A stretch of 64,000 nt of DNA from Trichormus sp. M33_DOE_039 (lineage in GTDB: Bacteria > Cyanobacteriota > Cyanobacteriia > Cyanobacteriales > Nostocaceae): the NCBI GenBank assembly GCA_015296085.1, contig DVDT01000021.1, positions 62,001 through 126,000 of the forward strand, written 5' to 3'. Below the pieces are notes generated by a model. That model was not told the origin of the DNA. It worked only from the letters and a program-made list of their open reading frames with translations, and did not search any database. The position numbers were made by a program, and so were the translations under genes. This document shows, one piece after another, positions 11,281-22,452 of the stretch; positions within the stretch are counted from its first letter, which is position 1, and each line of letters starts with the position of its first letter.

Positions 11281-12795
11281 CTAACGGCAGAATTTGCGAT
11301 CGCTATCATGGTCTGGATACTGCCAAGAATAGGCAAAATGGCTAACCCCCTGAAGCTTGGGTGCAAATTGTTTTAATGCTTGCATTTGTGCTTCTAATGA
11401 AGGACGATTACTCACTGATTCTCCCCATTTCCCTGCTAAAGCCGGGATGATTTTTGTCCCTGGCTTGGCGAAACTCACAACCCGTTGCACTTGTTCCACA
11501 ATACAGCTAACATTACCGCAAGTTCCGTAAGACATGGGATGCCACTGCAAGGAATTAGGAAACTGATCCCACGGTTGCAAACGGGAATCATATCCTTGTC
11601 CCACAGTTTGATTACCTTCTGGGAAAAATACCACACCAGAGGGAATACCGAGTTGTTTCGCTGGATGACTAGCTAGGGTAACAAAATCTACAATACCTTG
11701 CATAGCATGGGCTACGGCCAACAACCATAATTCTGTTTGTAGTAGCGGTTGTCTCTCATTCGGAGACAGAAGAGATTTTTCTTGTGCTGGTGGAGTGCGA
11801 CCTTGCCATAAGGGTTCATTTTCTTGGGGATAGAGTTGATCAACTTCGCTAATATCCCCGGCTGTGACGTATCCTTTGCCTAAAAAACGTCGGATTAACT
11901 CTAGCCCTTTGTTATTTTGGGCGCGGCGAAATAAAGCTTCTTGGGTAGCTTTAGTAAATAACCATAAATCCGTGACTTTAGTGGCGATGGAATCACTACC
12001 AGCTTGACGGGGATAACGGATGTAGTCAAACAACAAACCATCGGGACGGCGGCGTAAGATTTCTTGCACTAGGCGGTAGTAGTCGCGTTTGGCTTGTTCG
12101 TTGTAAGGGTCGATAAATACTTGATTGCTATCATTTACAACATATAAGCTAGTTTGACCCTTACCGTTACGAGCGATCGCAGTTTCTCTGTCTCGCCGCA
12201 GTGCATAGCTGTAACCGAAATTAGTCGTATACAACCAAGCATAAACTTTTAACCCCCGTTGCTTCCCCTTTTTAATGGCTGTGGCAAGTAAATCAGCTTT
12301 TTCCGCACCAGGATTGCGAATCGCTGAAGGCCAAACTGTAGGGTTACTTGCTGCGGGTAACAAGACGCGTCCATCATAAAATGCTTCTAGATACACTTGG
12401 TTATAGCCATCATTAATCACTCGATCCATAATTTGGTCTATAGCCCCTGGTTTGAGATCGCAAGTATATAAACGTAACCAAACAGCTTGGATTTTCGGCC
12501 AAGTCCGGTTACGACATTGCTGCACCTCTTGGGCGTGTTTTTGCATTAATTGCTGATAGCGTCTGTTAGCATCTTTATTCCCTTTGAGGGCTAATAAACG
12601 TAAATTTTCTTTAGTTTTGACAGCATTGGGGGATATTCGACAATATTCCGTCACTTGTGCTGATGCGGGTGCTAGAAGCCCGAAGGCAGAAGGCAGAAGA
12701 CAGAAGGTAATCCCCATAAATAAATTGAGGGGATGAATAGACAACAATTGCCAAATTAATTTCACTCTCACACACTGCCAAGGATAGTTAGACAT
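11281..12795 (-). CDS. Family 10 glycosylhydrolase-like protein (GHL10-type)
   Basis: YNQVYLEAFYDGRVLLP, LKVYAWLYTTNFGYSY, DGLLFDYIRYPRQ; N-terminal signal/TM. Confidence 0.75.
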   Translation of the reverse strand: MSNYPWQCVRVKLIWQLLSIHPLNLFMGITFCLLPSAFGLLAPASAQVTEYCRISPNAVKTKENLRLLALKGNKDANRRYQQLMQKHAQEVQQCRNRTWPKIQAVWLRLYTCDLKPGAIDQIMDRVINDGYNQVYLEAFYDGRVLLPAASNPTVWPSAIRNPGAEKADLLATAIKKGKQRGLKVYAWLYTTNFGYSYALRRDRETAIARNGKGQTSLYVVNDSNQVFIDPYNEQAKRDYYRLVQEILRRRPDGLLFDYIRYPRQAGSDSIATKVTDLWLFTKATQEALFRRAQNNKGLELIRRFLGKGYVTAGDISEVDQLYPQENEPLWQGRTPPAQEKSLLSPNERQPLLQTELWLLAVAHAMQGIVDFVTLASHPAKQLGIPSGVVFFPEGNQTVGQGYDSRLQPWDQFPNSLQWHPMSYGTCGNVSCIVEQVQRVVSFAKPGTKIIPALAGKWGESVSNRPSLEAQMQALKQFAPKLQGVSHFAYSWQYPDHDSDRKFCR

Positions 12796-12989
12796 ACTGG
12801 ATCAAAAAATAACAAACCAATCATCCACTCCTATAGCGATCGCTAGAGTAGATGTGTATCAAAAGTTATACGTTATAAACAATGACTTTGACGCTTAAAT
12901 TCACAATCCTCTGTTTGCGCCATTCAATGTTCCATTCTGTAAACTTATAAAAGTGTTTTAAACAACAACATCCTACCAAGGGGATATTT

Positions 12990-13190
12990 AAGTAGGGGTG
13001 TGGGGGTGTAAGGGTATAAGGGTGTAGGGGTTTGGGGGTTTAGGGGTTTGGATCTTAAAAAACTCGTTTAGACGTTCAGCAAAGTCTTTGCTGAGAGTTT
13101 CGTCGAATGCTCAGTGGATCTTTAAAAGGCTCTAAATCTCACGGCAGAATTCTTACACTCTTACACCCCTACACCCTTACACCCCTACTT
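12990..13190. repeat. G-rich heptad repeat tract (12990-13050) and inverted C-rich counterpart (13152-13190)
   Basis: aagtaggggtgtgggggtgtaagggtataagggtgtagg versus cttacactcttacacccctacacccttacacccctactt (reverse complement nearly matches). Confidence 0.8.
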
Positions 13191-13288
13191 CCCTACTCCC
13201 ACAATTTGCTTAAAAAAAATCAAAGCTCTTTTGCCTGAATTTGAGTACAGAATAGTTTTCAGTCACAACGCTATTACCAGCAATCATT

Positions 13289-15259
13289 ATGTCTGAATCA
13301 ACCATAGAATCAATCCTACAAGAGAAGCGTTTATTTCATCCCACTAGTGAGTTTTCGCAGGCAGCTCAGATTAAAAGTCTAGAAGAATATCAACGCATCT
13401 ATGACCAAGCTAAAGCTGATCCGCAGAAATTTTGGGCAGATTTGGCTCAATCAGAGTTGCACTGGTTTGAAAAATGGCACACAGTCTTAGATTGGCAACC
13501 ACCTTTTGCAAAGTGGTTTGTGGGTGGAAAAATAAATATTTCTTACAACTGTCTTGACAGACACCTGACTACTTGGCGCAAAAATAAAGCCGCCTTGATT
13601 TGGGAAGGCGAACCAGGAGATTCTCGTACTCTTACCTATGCTCAACTGCATCGGGAAGTTTGTCAGTTTGCGAATGTATTGAAGCAACTGGGTGTGCAGA
13701 AAGGCGATCGCATTGGAATCTATATGCCGATGATTCCTGAAGCGGCGATCGCGATGTTAGCTTGTGCCAGAATTGGCGCACCCCATAGTGTGGTATTTGG
13801 TGGTTTTAGTGCCGAGGCGTTGCGCGATCGCTTAAATGATGCTGAAGCGAAGTTAGTGATTACCGCCGATGGGGGTTGGCGTAAAGATGCGATCGTTCCC
13901 CTCAAGGAACAGGTAGATAAAGCCTTAGCTGATGGTCTTGTCCCCAGTGTTAAAGATGTTCTGGTAGTGCAGCGCACTGGGCAGAAAACTCACATAGAAC
14001 CCGGACGTGACCATTGGTGGCATGATTTACAAAAAGGCGTATCTGCTGATTGTCCTGCTGAACCAATGGACAGTGAAGATATGCTGTTTGTTCTCTACAC
14101 TTCTGGTAGCACCGGCAAACCCAAGGGTGTAGTCCATACCACTGGCGGTTATAACTTATATAGCCACATGACCACCAAATGGATCTTCGATTTACAAGAT
14201 ACAGATGTCTATTGGTGTACTGCCGATGTGGGTTGGATTACAGGTCACAGTTACATTGTCTATGGCCCTCTCTCCAACGGTGCAACGACACTGATGTATG
14301 AAGGTGCGCCGCGTGCTTCTAATCCTGGTTGTACCTGGGATATTATCGAAAAACATGGTGTTAATATTTTCTACACCGCACCAACAGCAATTCGGGCATT
14401 TATTAAGATGGGTGAACATCTCCCCAAAGCTCGTAACTTGTCTTCATTACGCTTGCTAGGAACTGTTGGTGAACCAATTAACCCCGAAGCTTGGATGTGG
14501 TATCACCGCGTGATTGGTGGGGAACGTTGCCCAATTGTGGATACTTGGTGGCAAACAGAAACTGGTGGAATTATGATTACACCCCTACCAGGAGCAATCC
14601 CCACGAAACCAGGTTCAGCAACTCTACCCTTCCCTGGAATCCTGGCCGATGTCGTAGATTTGGACGGTAATTCTGTTGGTGATAACGAAGGCGGTTACTT
14701 AGCAGTACGTCATCCCTGGCCGGGGATGATGCGGACGGTCTACGGCGACCCAGAACGCTTCCGCCGCACCTATTGGGAACATATTCCCCCCCAAGATGGG
14801 CAGTATACTTACTTTGCTGGTGATGGCGCGAGAAGAGATGAAGACGGTTATTTCTGGGTGATGGGACGAGTAGATGATGTTCTTAATGTTTCAGGACACC
14901 GCCTCGGTACAATGGAAATCGAATCAGCCCTAGTGTCTCACCCGGCAGTTGCTGAAGCGGCGGTGGTCGGTAAGCCAGATGAACTCAAAGGCGAAGATGT
15001 AGTAGCTTTTGTGACTTTAGAAGGAACTTATCAAGCCAGTGAAGACTTGAGTAAAGAACTGAAAAAGCACGTAGTTGCAGAAATTGGTGCGATCGCTCGT
15101 CCTGGTGAAATCCGCTTTACTGACGCATTACCTAAAACGCGATCGGGTAAAATTATGCGGCGTTTACTGCGAAATCTCGCCGCCGGACAAGAGGTAACTG
15201 GTGATACTTCCACCTTAGAAGATAGAAGCGTTTTAGATAAATTACGGGAAGGTGCGTAA
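13289..15259 (+). CDS. acs: Acetyl-CoA synthetase
   Basis: [25 protein letters not shown]-binding motif; [34 protein letters not shown]-terminal [14 protein letters not shown]. Confidence 0.97.
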   Translation: MSESTIESILQEKRLFHPTSEFSQAAQIKSLEEYQRIYDQAKADPQKFWADLAQSELHWFEKWHTVLDWQPPFAKWFVGGKINISYNCLDRHLTTWRKNKAALIWEGEPGDSRTLTYAQLHREVCQFANVLKQLGVQKGDRIGIYMPMIPEAAIAMLACARIGAPHSVVFGGFSAEALRDRLNDAEAKLVITADGGWRKDAIVPLKEQVDKALADGLVPSVKDVLVVQRTGQKTHIEPGRDHWWHDLQKGVSADCPAEPMDSEDMLFVLYTSGSTGKPKGVVHTTGGYNLYSHMTTKWIFDLQDTDVYWCTADVGWITGHSYIVYGPLSNGATTLMYEGAPRASNPGCTWDIIEKHGVNIFYTAPTAIRAFIKMGEHLPKARNLSSLRLLGTVGEPINPEAWMWYHRVIGGERCPIVDTWWQTETGGIMITPLPGAIPTKPGSATLPFPGILADVVDLDGNSVGDNEGGYLAVRHPWPGMMRTVYGDPERFRRTYWEHIPPQDGQYTYFAGDGARRDEDGYFWVMGRVDDVLNVSGHRLGTMEIESALVSHPAVAEAAVVGKPDELKGEDVVAFVTLEGTYQASEDLSKELKKHVVAEIGAIARPGEIRFTDALPKTRSGKIMRRLLRNLAAGQEVTGDTSTLEDRSVLDKLREGA

Positions 15260-15496
15260 GGGTGTAGGAAAGGCAGTTACGTGGTCTTAGTGTAGCGGGA
15301 GCATCGCTAGTCCTATTTTGGGGGTTTCTCGACTTGTAGCTTGCTTGAAGGGAAACCCTCCTGGCAACTTCTCTTCCTGCGTCTCTTCTCCCCTTGCTTC
15401 CCCTGCCTTAACCAAGAAATTCCTTAACCGAACAGTATTGCTTATACCCCTAAACCCTCCCAAAGCAAAGAGTCTTTTTGCTTAATTGCTATTTTC

Positions 15497-17041
15497 CTAA
15501 CCTCCTTGCTGGTGTTTGAGATTGGCTGATGCCACAATTTGTGACATTGAGGCTATCTCTTTGAGGATTTGCGACTGCAATTGTTTGTACTGCTGCTTCA
15601 GTAGATTTTTACTTAACTGGAGTTGGTTAGCGGGTGGTAGTTTTTGACTTTGTTCAACCCACAATTTCAGCTTTTGTATTTGGCTAGGATCAATTTCACT
15701 ACTGAGAACTTGAGTACAAGAATGGGGCGGTTCTAGAACAAAACAAATTAGAGGATAGCTTTCATTGTTGATTAAAGATGTCACTAACTGACGGTTGTGA
15801 GAACTTTGCATATCTAGGTAGCAGGGAAGCCACTTAGGTTCTAGTTCTTGATTGTGGAGTAGTGTCACCCATAAAAGCATGGGATGAGGTGATGAAACAA
15901 AAATAAAGCGGTTGTGGAGTTGAGAATGTAAACGCTTCTGAATTTCTGTGGATGGTAGCATCAGCCACAGTGAAGCAATAGATGCTTGCGGAGTATTAAT
16001 TAAATGAGGGAAAACAATTTCTTGTTTGGGTTTATCTTGAGGCCAGATAAATTGTTGATAATTTTTTTTTAAGGCTAGTTGTAATTGAGAACCGATAGTT
16101 ACTGTAGGCGTAATTTTAGGGGTTAAAGTTGTAGGAAGATCAGCACATCGCGATTGTTCTGTACTGTCCAAAACGTGCAGAATTTCTCCCACACTTTGGG
16201 GGCGATCGCTTGGTTTTTTAGCTAAACAAGCCATAATCAAATCGTTAATCTGTGGCGGGATTTTTAGCTGGGGTTTAACCTTAGTAATGGTACGTGGTGC
16301 TTCAAAATGATGTGCTTTATACCAAGCACCGAATAAATCTGTCTCTGGTTGCCAAGGTTTAGCACCAGTTAACATCTCAAACATCATGACACCCAAGCTA
16401 TAAATATCAGAGCGACTATCTAATTTTTCCCCTTCTAGTTGCTCAGGTGAAGAGTAGGGTAATGTCCCATTAAATCCTCTATTAGTACTGACTGTCGCTG
16501 CATAATTTAAAAATTTTGCGATGCCAAAATCCAGAATTTTTACTAACTGACCTAAGATGGGATCGGGAATAACTAATATATTGGCTGGTTTAATATCACG
16601 ATGTACTAAAGGGCAAATCCTACCATCAACTTGAATTCCTTGGTGAGCGCACTGTAAACCTAGACAAATTTGGCGCGTCAAATTGATAAAGTTTGGTAAT
16701 GTTAAGGGAATTAAATCCTTCAAACTCTGACCGTTTAAATATTCCATCACATAAAACGGTTTTCCTTGATCACTTACACCATAATCATATGCTCTGACAA
16801 TATGTAGGCTTTTTTGACTCAAGGCTGCACTCATCAGTGCTTCACGAGCAAAGTCTTTGTGAATTTTAGGATCAGATAGCGTTTGTGTTAAGAATTTAAT
16901 GGCAACCGGTGTTCCTCCCAGTAACATATCATTTGCTAAAAAAACTTCACCCATACCACCAATCCCAATCATCTTTTTCAACTGGTAGCGATTGGCAATC
17001 AGTTCTGTATTCTTTTTAGATGCAAATGCACTTGAATTCAC
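15497..17041 (-). CDS. Serine/threonine protein kinase with uncharacterised C-terminal domain
   Basis: Hanks motifs: IGIGGMGEVFLA, VHRDIKPANILV, LDFGIAKF, DIYSLGVMMFEMLTG. Confidence 0.93.
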   Translation of the reverse strand: MNSSAFASKKNTELIANRYQLKKMIGIGGMGEVFLANDMLLGGTPVAIKFLTQTLSDPKIHKDFAREALMSAALSQKSLHIVRAYDYGVSDQGKPFYVMEYLNGQSLKDLIPLTLPNFINLTRQICLGLQCAHQGIQVDGRICPLVHRDIKPANILVIPDPILGQLVKILDFGIAKFLNYAATVSTNRGFNGTLPYSSPEQLEGEKLDSRSDIYSLGVMMFEMLTGAKPWQPETDLFGAWYKAHHFEAPRTITKVKPQLKIPPQINDLIMACLAKKPSDRPQSVGEILHVLDSTEQSRCADLPTTLTPKITPTVTIGSQLQLALKKNYQQFIWPQDKPKQEIVFPHLINTPQASIASLWLMLPSTEIQKRLHSQLHNRFIFVSSPHPMLLWVTLLHNQELEPKWLPCYLDMQSSHNRQLVTSLINNESYPLICFVLEPPHSCTQVLSSEIDPSQIQKLKLWVEQSQKLPPANQLQLSKNLLKQQYKQLQSQILKEIASMSQIVASANLKHQQGG

Positions 17042-17091
17042 TTTATATAACCTCTAATCTTGCCATTATTTTTAAATTCACATAAGAAGTT

Positions 17092-18699
17092 TTATTGATT
17101 ATTTTTATGTTTAAATAACTGAATAAAATTTTCAATTAACTGAGATAGCCAACTTTTTAAATCAAACCTATCAAGTTGTTTATTAGCAGCTAAATTCTGC
17201 ATAATTTCAAATTTTATCTTTTCAAATTCACCTTTAAGGTTAGCTTTAGCTTCTTCAGATGTAATTGATGTATTTGTTGGAAAACTCTGCGTAAAGTTCA
17301 ACCAATCTAATAATTGTTGTCTTTGTTTGGCTGTGAGTGTTAATGTCATAACTTGAGCGCAATTATTAGGCTCTTCTAGGGCAAAAAATAGTAAATGATA
17401 ATATCCTGTATCTGCTAATATCTGGATAATTTTCTGCCCTTTGTTTTCTTTTAAATCTATGAAAGATGATAACCAACGAATTAGTGATAATTGAGCATCA
17501 TATAGCACTGCTACCCACAATATCATCGGGTATGCAGTCATTTTATGAATAAACTCAGTGCTATGATTTTTACTTAAAAATTGGGCAATTTCTTGTTTGG
17601 GTAACATTGCCCAGTATGTAGGAATAATACCTTGAGTTGTGTGCAGTAAGTGAGGAAAACCAATGGCTTTAATTGGTTTGTTTCTTGGCCAAGTTTTTTG
17701 TAAGCATTCTTTTTCAGAAATAGAAGTTACAGGTACTAACTGTACTGTAGGCAAACTTTCCCAGACATCATTATTACTCACATTAGCAGCTATTTTATTT
17801 TTAACTAGTTCTAAAACTTGTAATATTTGCCGAATATTTTGTGGGCGATCGCCTGCTTCTTTTGCTAAACAATTCGTTACTAAATCTTGTAATTCTTGGG
17901 GTATTTTTAATTGCTCATCAATTTCTGTAAATGTGGGGGGGGTTTGAAAACGATGAGCTTGATACCAATTACCGAAAGAATTACTTTGTGGATGAAATGG
18001 ATGTTTGGCTGTTAACATTTCAAACATTAACACTCCCAAACTATAAATATCAGAACGGACATCAAGTAATTTGCGTCCTTCCATATGTTCTGGAGAACAG
18101 TAAGGTAAACTGCCAATAAAAGAATCAGTCAATGTCATCCCACTACGTTCTGTCAAAAATTTAGCAATGCCAAAATCTAGAATTTTGACTATTTCATTTT
18201 GTTGGTTATCTTGAGTAATAAAAATATTTTCTGGCTTGATGTCTCTATGTAAAATTGGATAAATTTCACCTTTGAGCGTAATACCTTGGTGAGCGCATTC
18301 TAAACCTAAACAAATTTGATAACAAATATCTAAAAATTTTCCGGTTGTTAGTGGCTGGGATTTGAGGATCTGTTTCAGATTTTTACCTTGAAGGTATTCC
18401 ATGACGTAAAATGGCGTTCTGTGATCAATTACGCCATAACTCAATACACGAACAATTTGTTTACTTTTACGTCCTAATTGCGCGCCAATGAAAATTTCTC
18501 TAGCAAAACGTTGAGATAACTGTTGATTAACTAAATTCAGCATGAGGATTTTTAATGCAACTTGTTTACCACCCTTAGCTGTATCTTCGGCTAAGTAAAC
18601 TCGCCCCATACCACCTTTGCCAATCAGATCTATTATTAAATAGCGATTGTTTAAAAATTTTCCAATATAAACATCTGGCTCTGGCTTTGAGTTGACCAT
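17092..18699 (-). CDS. Serine/threonine protein kinase, paralogue of the adjacent kinase
   Basis: IGKGGMGRVYLAED, LHRDIKPENIFI, LDFGIAKFL, DIYSLGVLMFEMLTA; shares C-terminal region with 15497-17041. Confidence 0.93.
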   Translation of the reverse strand: MVNSKPEPDVYIGKFLNNRYLIIDLIGKGGMGRVYLAEDTAKGGKQVALKILMLNLVNQQLSQRFAREIFIGAQLGRKSKQIVRVLSYGVIDHRTPFYVMEYLQGKNLKQILKSQPLTTGKFLDICYQICLGLECAHQGITLKGEIYPILHRDIKPENIFITQDNQQNEIVKILDFGIAKFLTERSGMTLTDSFIGSLPYCSPEHMEGRKLLDVRSDIYSLGVLMFEMLTAKHPFHPQSNSFGNWYQAHRFQTPPTFTEIDEQLKIPQELQDLVTNCLAKEAGDRPQNIRQILQVLELVKNKIAANVSNNDVWESLPTVQLVPVTSISEKECLQKTWPRNKPIKAIGFPHLLHTTQGIIPTYWAMLPKQEIAQFLSKNHSTEFIHKMTAYPMILWVAVLYDAQLSLIRWLSSFIDLKENKGQKIIQILADTGYYHLLFFALEEPNNCAQVMTLTLTAKQRQQLLDWLNFTQSFPTNTSITSEEAKANLKGEFEKIKFEIMQNLAANKQLDRFDLKSWLSQLIENFIQLFKHKNNQ

Positions 18700-18997
18700 A
18701 TTTGGAAATTTTACGCTATCAAATAATGGTTAATTTCTTTAGTCACTAATTTGAATTTTTCAGATTTTATTAAACCTAACATAGCTAATTATGCAATCTG
18801 AAAATAATTGTAAATAAACAGCTTAAACTTTAGGTAGAATTTTGCTCATACTTCGACAAAAATCCTTAAATATTATGTAACATATTGATTAAACAAAAGA
18901 TATGAGAGAATTTACTTAATCCCTAATAAAACTCAAATTCCTAGCCATATAACCACAGTGAATTTACTTAACATAAATATTCTTTCAGCAATTTGAG

Positions 18998-20188
18998 CTA
19001 ATTTTGGGTAAAAATATGACGCAATAATCTCGTGAGTGGTGACACAATTTTGAGTTTAAAAGCTAAAAATTGCGTGCGTTGTATAGAATTAAAGTTATTA
19101 TCACTAACTAGTATTAATAAACGTTGCCGATGAGGCAGTTTTGGGCCTAGGGTTAAACCCTCTATATTGTCTAGTGGCACATCGAGCCTTCTTAAATCTA
19201 AGATTAGTTTTTTCTGTGCAGCTTTAATGTTTTTAGTATTGACTTTTAATAGACTATTGTGATGATTAATATTCTCTGCATCTGTTAGAGATACTTGAAA
19301 TAAGAAAACGGTAAATCCCAACCCAGTAAAAGAGCGTTCTATACTGAGAAAGTGACCATGATTATCTAAAGCCAGTAAATCAGGTAATCCACTGGCAAAT
19401 TTACCCGTAGGATTAAATAATGATGTTACAGGTTCAGTTTGGTAAAGAAATTCTTTTTCTGGTTGATTATTAGTGAGATTGTACTGCAAAATGCGGCAAG
19501 AAGTGCCAGTATTAGGTGCAGCTACTACCCCATCTTGAATTAGCGCGTTTTCTGTAGCTGCAAATAGATATTTGTTGTCAGGTGTAATGGTGAGGCTTTC
19601 AAAGGCCAAATTATTGCGGATACCTTGTTGGCTTTTTTTATCAGGTAAAAATTTTTTGGGGATAGGTAGTGTTTGAGTAACTTTGCCAGATGCTAAGTTA
19701 AATTCTTGAATAAAAGGTTGAATGAATTGAGCGACATCACCTTCGGAAGAAATAAAGACTGTTTCATCTTTAGTGACAGCTATTCCTTCTGTATCGGTTT
19801 CACTGTCTGGGAATGGCTGATTCTGATTATTTAATAGTCTAGTAACACCGACAGTCTTGACACCACTATCTTGTAAATGGCCTTGATTTAAATCTATTTT
19901 GAAAGTGTAAAAACGCGCTGGTGCTTTTTGTCCCCGGTCATCAGAGATAGCATAGTAAAGGTCGGTTTTAACATCATAAGTAATCCCAGATAAACCACCA
20001 ACTTCCGTTTTTTGAAAAGATAAACCTTTTGGTAATGTGGCTTGTCCAATAAACTCTATACTGCTAATTTCAATAGCACCTGTATCAAAATTAATTAAGA
20101 ATAAGCCAATGATGAAAATCGCGATCGCCAGAGTTACAACTAAATAAATAATTTTCGGTAAACGCCAGATTTTCTTCAAAAATTGCAT
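18998..20188 (-). CDS. Esterase-like activity of phytase family protein
   Basis: N-terminal TM; GLSGITYDVKTDLYYAISDDRGQKAPARFYTF, DTEGIAV, DNIEGLTLGPKL. Confidence 0.75.
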   Translation of the reverse strand: MQFLKKIWRLPKIIYLVVTLAIAIFIIGLFLINFDTGAIEISSIEFIGQATLPKGLSFQKTEVGGLSGITYDVKTDLYYAISDDRGQKAPARFYTFKIDLNQGHLQDSGVKTVGVTRLLNNQNQPFPDSETDTEGIAVTKDETVFISSEGDVAQFIQPFIQEFNLASGKVTQTLPIPKKFLPDKKSQQGIRNNLAFESLTITPDNKYLFAATENALIQDGVVAAPNTGTSCRILQYNLTNNQPEKEFLYQTEPVTSLFNPTGKFASGLPDLLALDNHGHFLSIERSFTGLGFTVFLFQVSLTDAENINHHNSLLKVNTKNIKAAQKKLILDLRRLDVPLDNIEGLTLGPKLPHRQRLLILVSDNNFNSIQRTQFLAFKLKIVSPLTRLLRHIFTQN

Positions 20189-20271
20189 ACTTGAAAAGTT
20201 AGGTTATTAGTTAAGAACTTTAGTGCTTATTTTCTCAGAACTAAAGCCCTTACTACCAATTTATATAATGA

Positions 20272-22281
20272 TTAACTCACGGTAATTACTACACCCTCGC
20301 TTTCATTGGCTAATCTATCTACCGCACACACAGCGTAAGTTCCTGGCTGCACGGTAGCGAAAGTTGTTCCAGCCGATAAGATTCTTTGCAGTGTCCAAGT
20401 GTCACCACTTTGACGATAAAGTGTCCATGAACGTACAGGTTGATTATCTCCTGGTTGCCAATTGAGTTTACCGTTGTTGAATTGTAATTCTTTGGGTGGG
20501 GGTGGTGCAGATTGATTTTGCCAAGACATTGCAGGTGCGATCGCAGGTGTAGCATAAAGAGAACCTTTAAATTTATCAGCAATACCTTGGCGATTTTCAG
20601 TAATGGAACTCATGCTGAAGAAAATGTTCCCCAATGATAAATCTGAAATTAGGTTGCGGCTGATTTTCACTTGTTTGTCTATTTCTTCATCTTTCCAAGC
20701 TTTACCATCTAATTGTCCAATGTTGTTACCTGCGTAAATGTGTCGTCGCTGGGGATTAATTCCTGTCCACCATTTCAGTAATACGGGGTAACTTTGTTTG
20801 GTTTGGTCTATGCGCCAATATAGTTGCGGGGCGATATAATCTACCCAGCCTTGTTCTAACCATTTTTTAGCATCAGCGTACAAGACATTATAAGCATCTA
20901 AACCAGTAATTCCCGGTGGTTGTCCGGGACGGTAAATCCCGAAGGGGCTGATACCAAACTTGACATAAGATTTAGTGGCTTTAATTCCCTGTGATAGTCG
21001 CAGCACCATTTGATTGACGTTTTCCCGTCGCCAGTCTTCTACACTGAGTTTGCCACCAGTAGATTTATATGCGGCGTAGGTTTTATCATCGGGAAATGAT
21101 TGGCCTTGGATGGGATAGGGATAAAAATAATCATCCAGGTGAACAGCATCAATATCATATCGCCGCACAACGTCAATAATGACGTTATAGGCTCTATCTT
21201 GCACAATTTTTGAGCCTGGATCCATCCATAGTTGATTGCCCCATTGATATACTACCTCTGGATTGGTTAAAGCTATTTGGGGCTGGACGTTAGGAGTACC
21301 TTTAATGCTGGTTTTGGCGCGGTAAGGGTTGAACCAAGCATGGACTTCTATATTGCGTTTGTGGGCTTCGGCGATCGCAAATTGCAATGGGTCATAAAAT
21401 GGTTCTGGGGCTTTCCCTTGAGTTCCGGTTAGCCAAGCACTCCAAGGTTCTAGAGAGGAAGCATACAAAGCATCACCCTCTGGACGCACTTGTAAAATCA
21501 GTGCATTAAAATTCAATTCTTGTAGTCGCTTGATAATTTCCACTAGTTCGGTTTGTTGTTGCGCCACAGGTAGTCCAGCTTTGGAAGGCCAGTCACTATT
21601 CCAAACTGTTGTTAACCATGCGCCCCGAAACTCTCGTTGATGAGTAACCTTGACGGTTCTGGGGGAATTGGTGGGGGGAACTACAAGATAGACAGAGTTA
21701 ATCTTGGGGGCGTTACCGAGATAAACTAACCCTTGATAAACTATGGCTGCAACATCAGCACGAGTCGCAGCAATACTATAGTTAAGTAATTTGATATTGG
21801 GAAAACTAGCGACTAAACCTACACTAGTGGCGATCGCTATTTGATTTCTAGCATAACCAGGAATATTAGTGGGATCTTGATAAATTTGCGGTAATTTTTC
21901 TAATAAATCGGGTTTAATCTTATTGGCAATTTCTAAGCCATTCACCAAAGCAACTAAAACATCTCCACGGGCAATTCTATTATTGGGTACGAAGGTTTTA
22001 TCGGGATAGCCAGTTAAAAATCCGGTTTCGTAAGCTTTTTTAATTGCACCAGCTGCCCAATGATTAGTCGGGATATCAATGAAAGGGACATAGGGACGCT
22101 TTGCAGCAACGTTAAAGACTGCTGCAACTATGGCTGCAAACTCAGCACGGGTGACTGAGTTATCGGGGCGAAAAGTGCCGTTAGGATAACCATTTAAAAT
22201 GCGTCTTTCCGCCAAGGCTTCGATAAACGGACGCGCCCAATGGTTTTGAACATCCGAGAAGCGTGCAGTAGTAGATACCAT
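20272..22281 (-). CDS. S-layer homology domains (SLH) fused to family 10 glycosylhydrolase-like (GHL10) domain
   Basis: N-terminal SLH repeats (FSDVQNHWARPFIEALAERRILNGYPNGTFRPDNSVTRAEFAAI...); REFRGAWLTTVWNSDWPS, EVHAWFNPYRAK, DAVHLDDYFYPYP. Confidence 0.9.
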   Translation of the reverse strand: MVSTTARFSDVQNHWARPFIEALAERRILNGYPNGTFRPDNSVTRAEFAAIVAAVFNVAAKRPYVPFIDIPTNHWAAGAIKKAYETGFLTGYPDKTFVPNNRIARGDVLVALVNGLEIANKIKPDLLEKLPQIYQDPTNIPGYARNQIAIATSVGLVASFPNIKLLNYSIAATRADVAAIVYQGLVYLGNAPKINSVYLVVPPTNSPRTVKVTHQREFRGAWLTTVWNSDWPSKAGLPVAQQQTELVEIIKRLQELNFNALILQVRPEGDALYASSLEPWSAWLTGTQGKAPEPFYDPLQFAIAEAHKRNIEVHAWFNPYRAKTSIKGTPNVQPQIALTNPEVVYQWGNQLWMDPGSKIVQDRAYNVIIDVVRRYDIDAVHLDDYFYPYPIQGQSFPDDKTYAAYKSTGGKLSVEDWRRENVNQMVLRLSQGIKATKSYVKFGISPFGIYRPGQPPGITGLDAYNVLYADAKKWLEQGWVDYIAPQLYWRIDQTKQSYPVLLKWWTGINPQRRHIYAGNNIGQLDGKAWKDEEIDKQVKISRNLISDLSLGNIFFSMSSITENRQGIADKFKGSLYATPAIAPAMSWQNQSAPPPPKELQFNNGKLNWQPGDNQPVRSWTLYRQSGDTWTLQRILSAGTTFATVQPGTYAVCAVDRLANESEGVVITVS

Positions 22282-22452
22282 TGTTGATTGCCGCTAACTT
22301 GCTTGATTTTTGAGATTCCTTGCTAATTTAACAACCAACTCGCGATCGCTACCTTATTTACGTATAAGTTTTCACATTTAGCAATATTCCTCCTACAAGA
22401 CATATGGTATACAGGGGTTAGGACTCCCTCAGAATATAGGAGACTCTTGACT

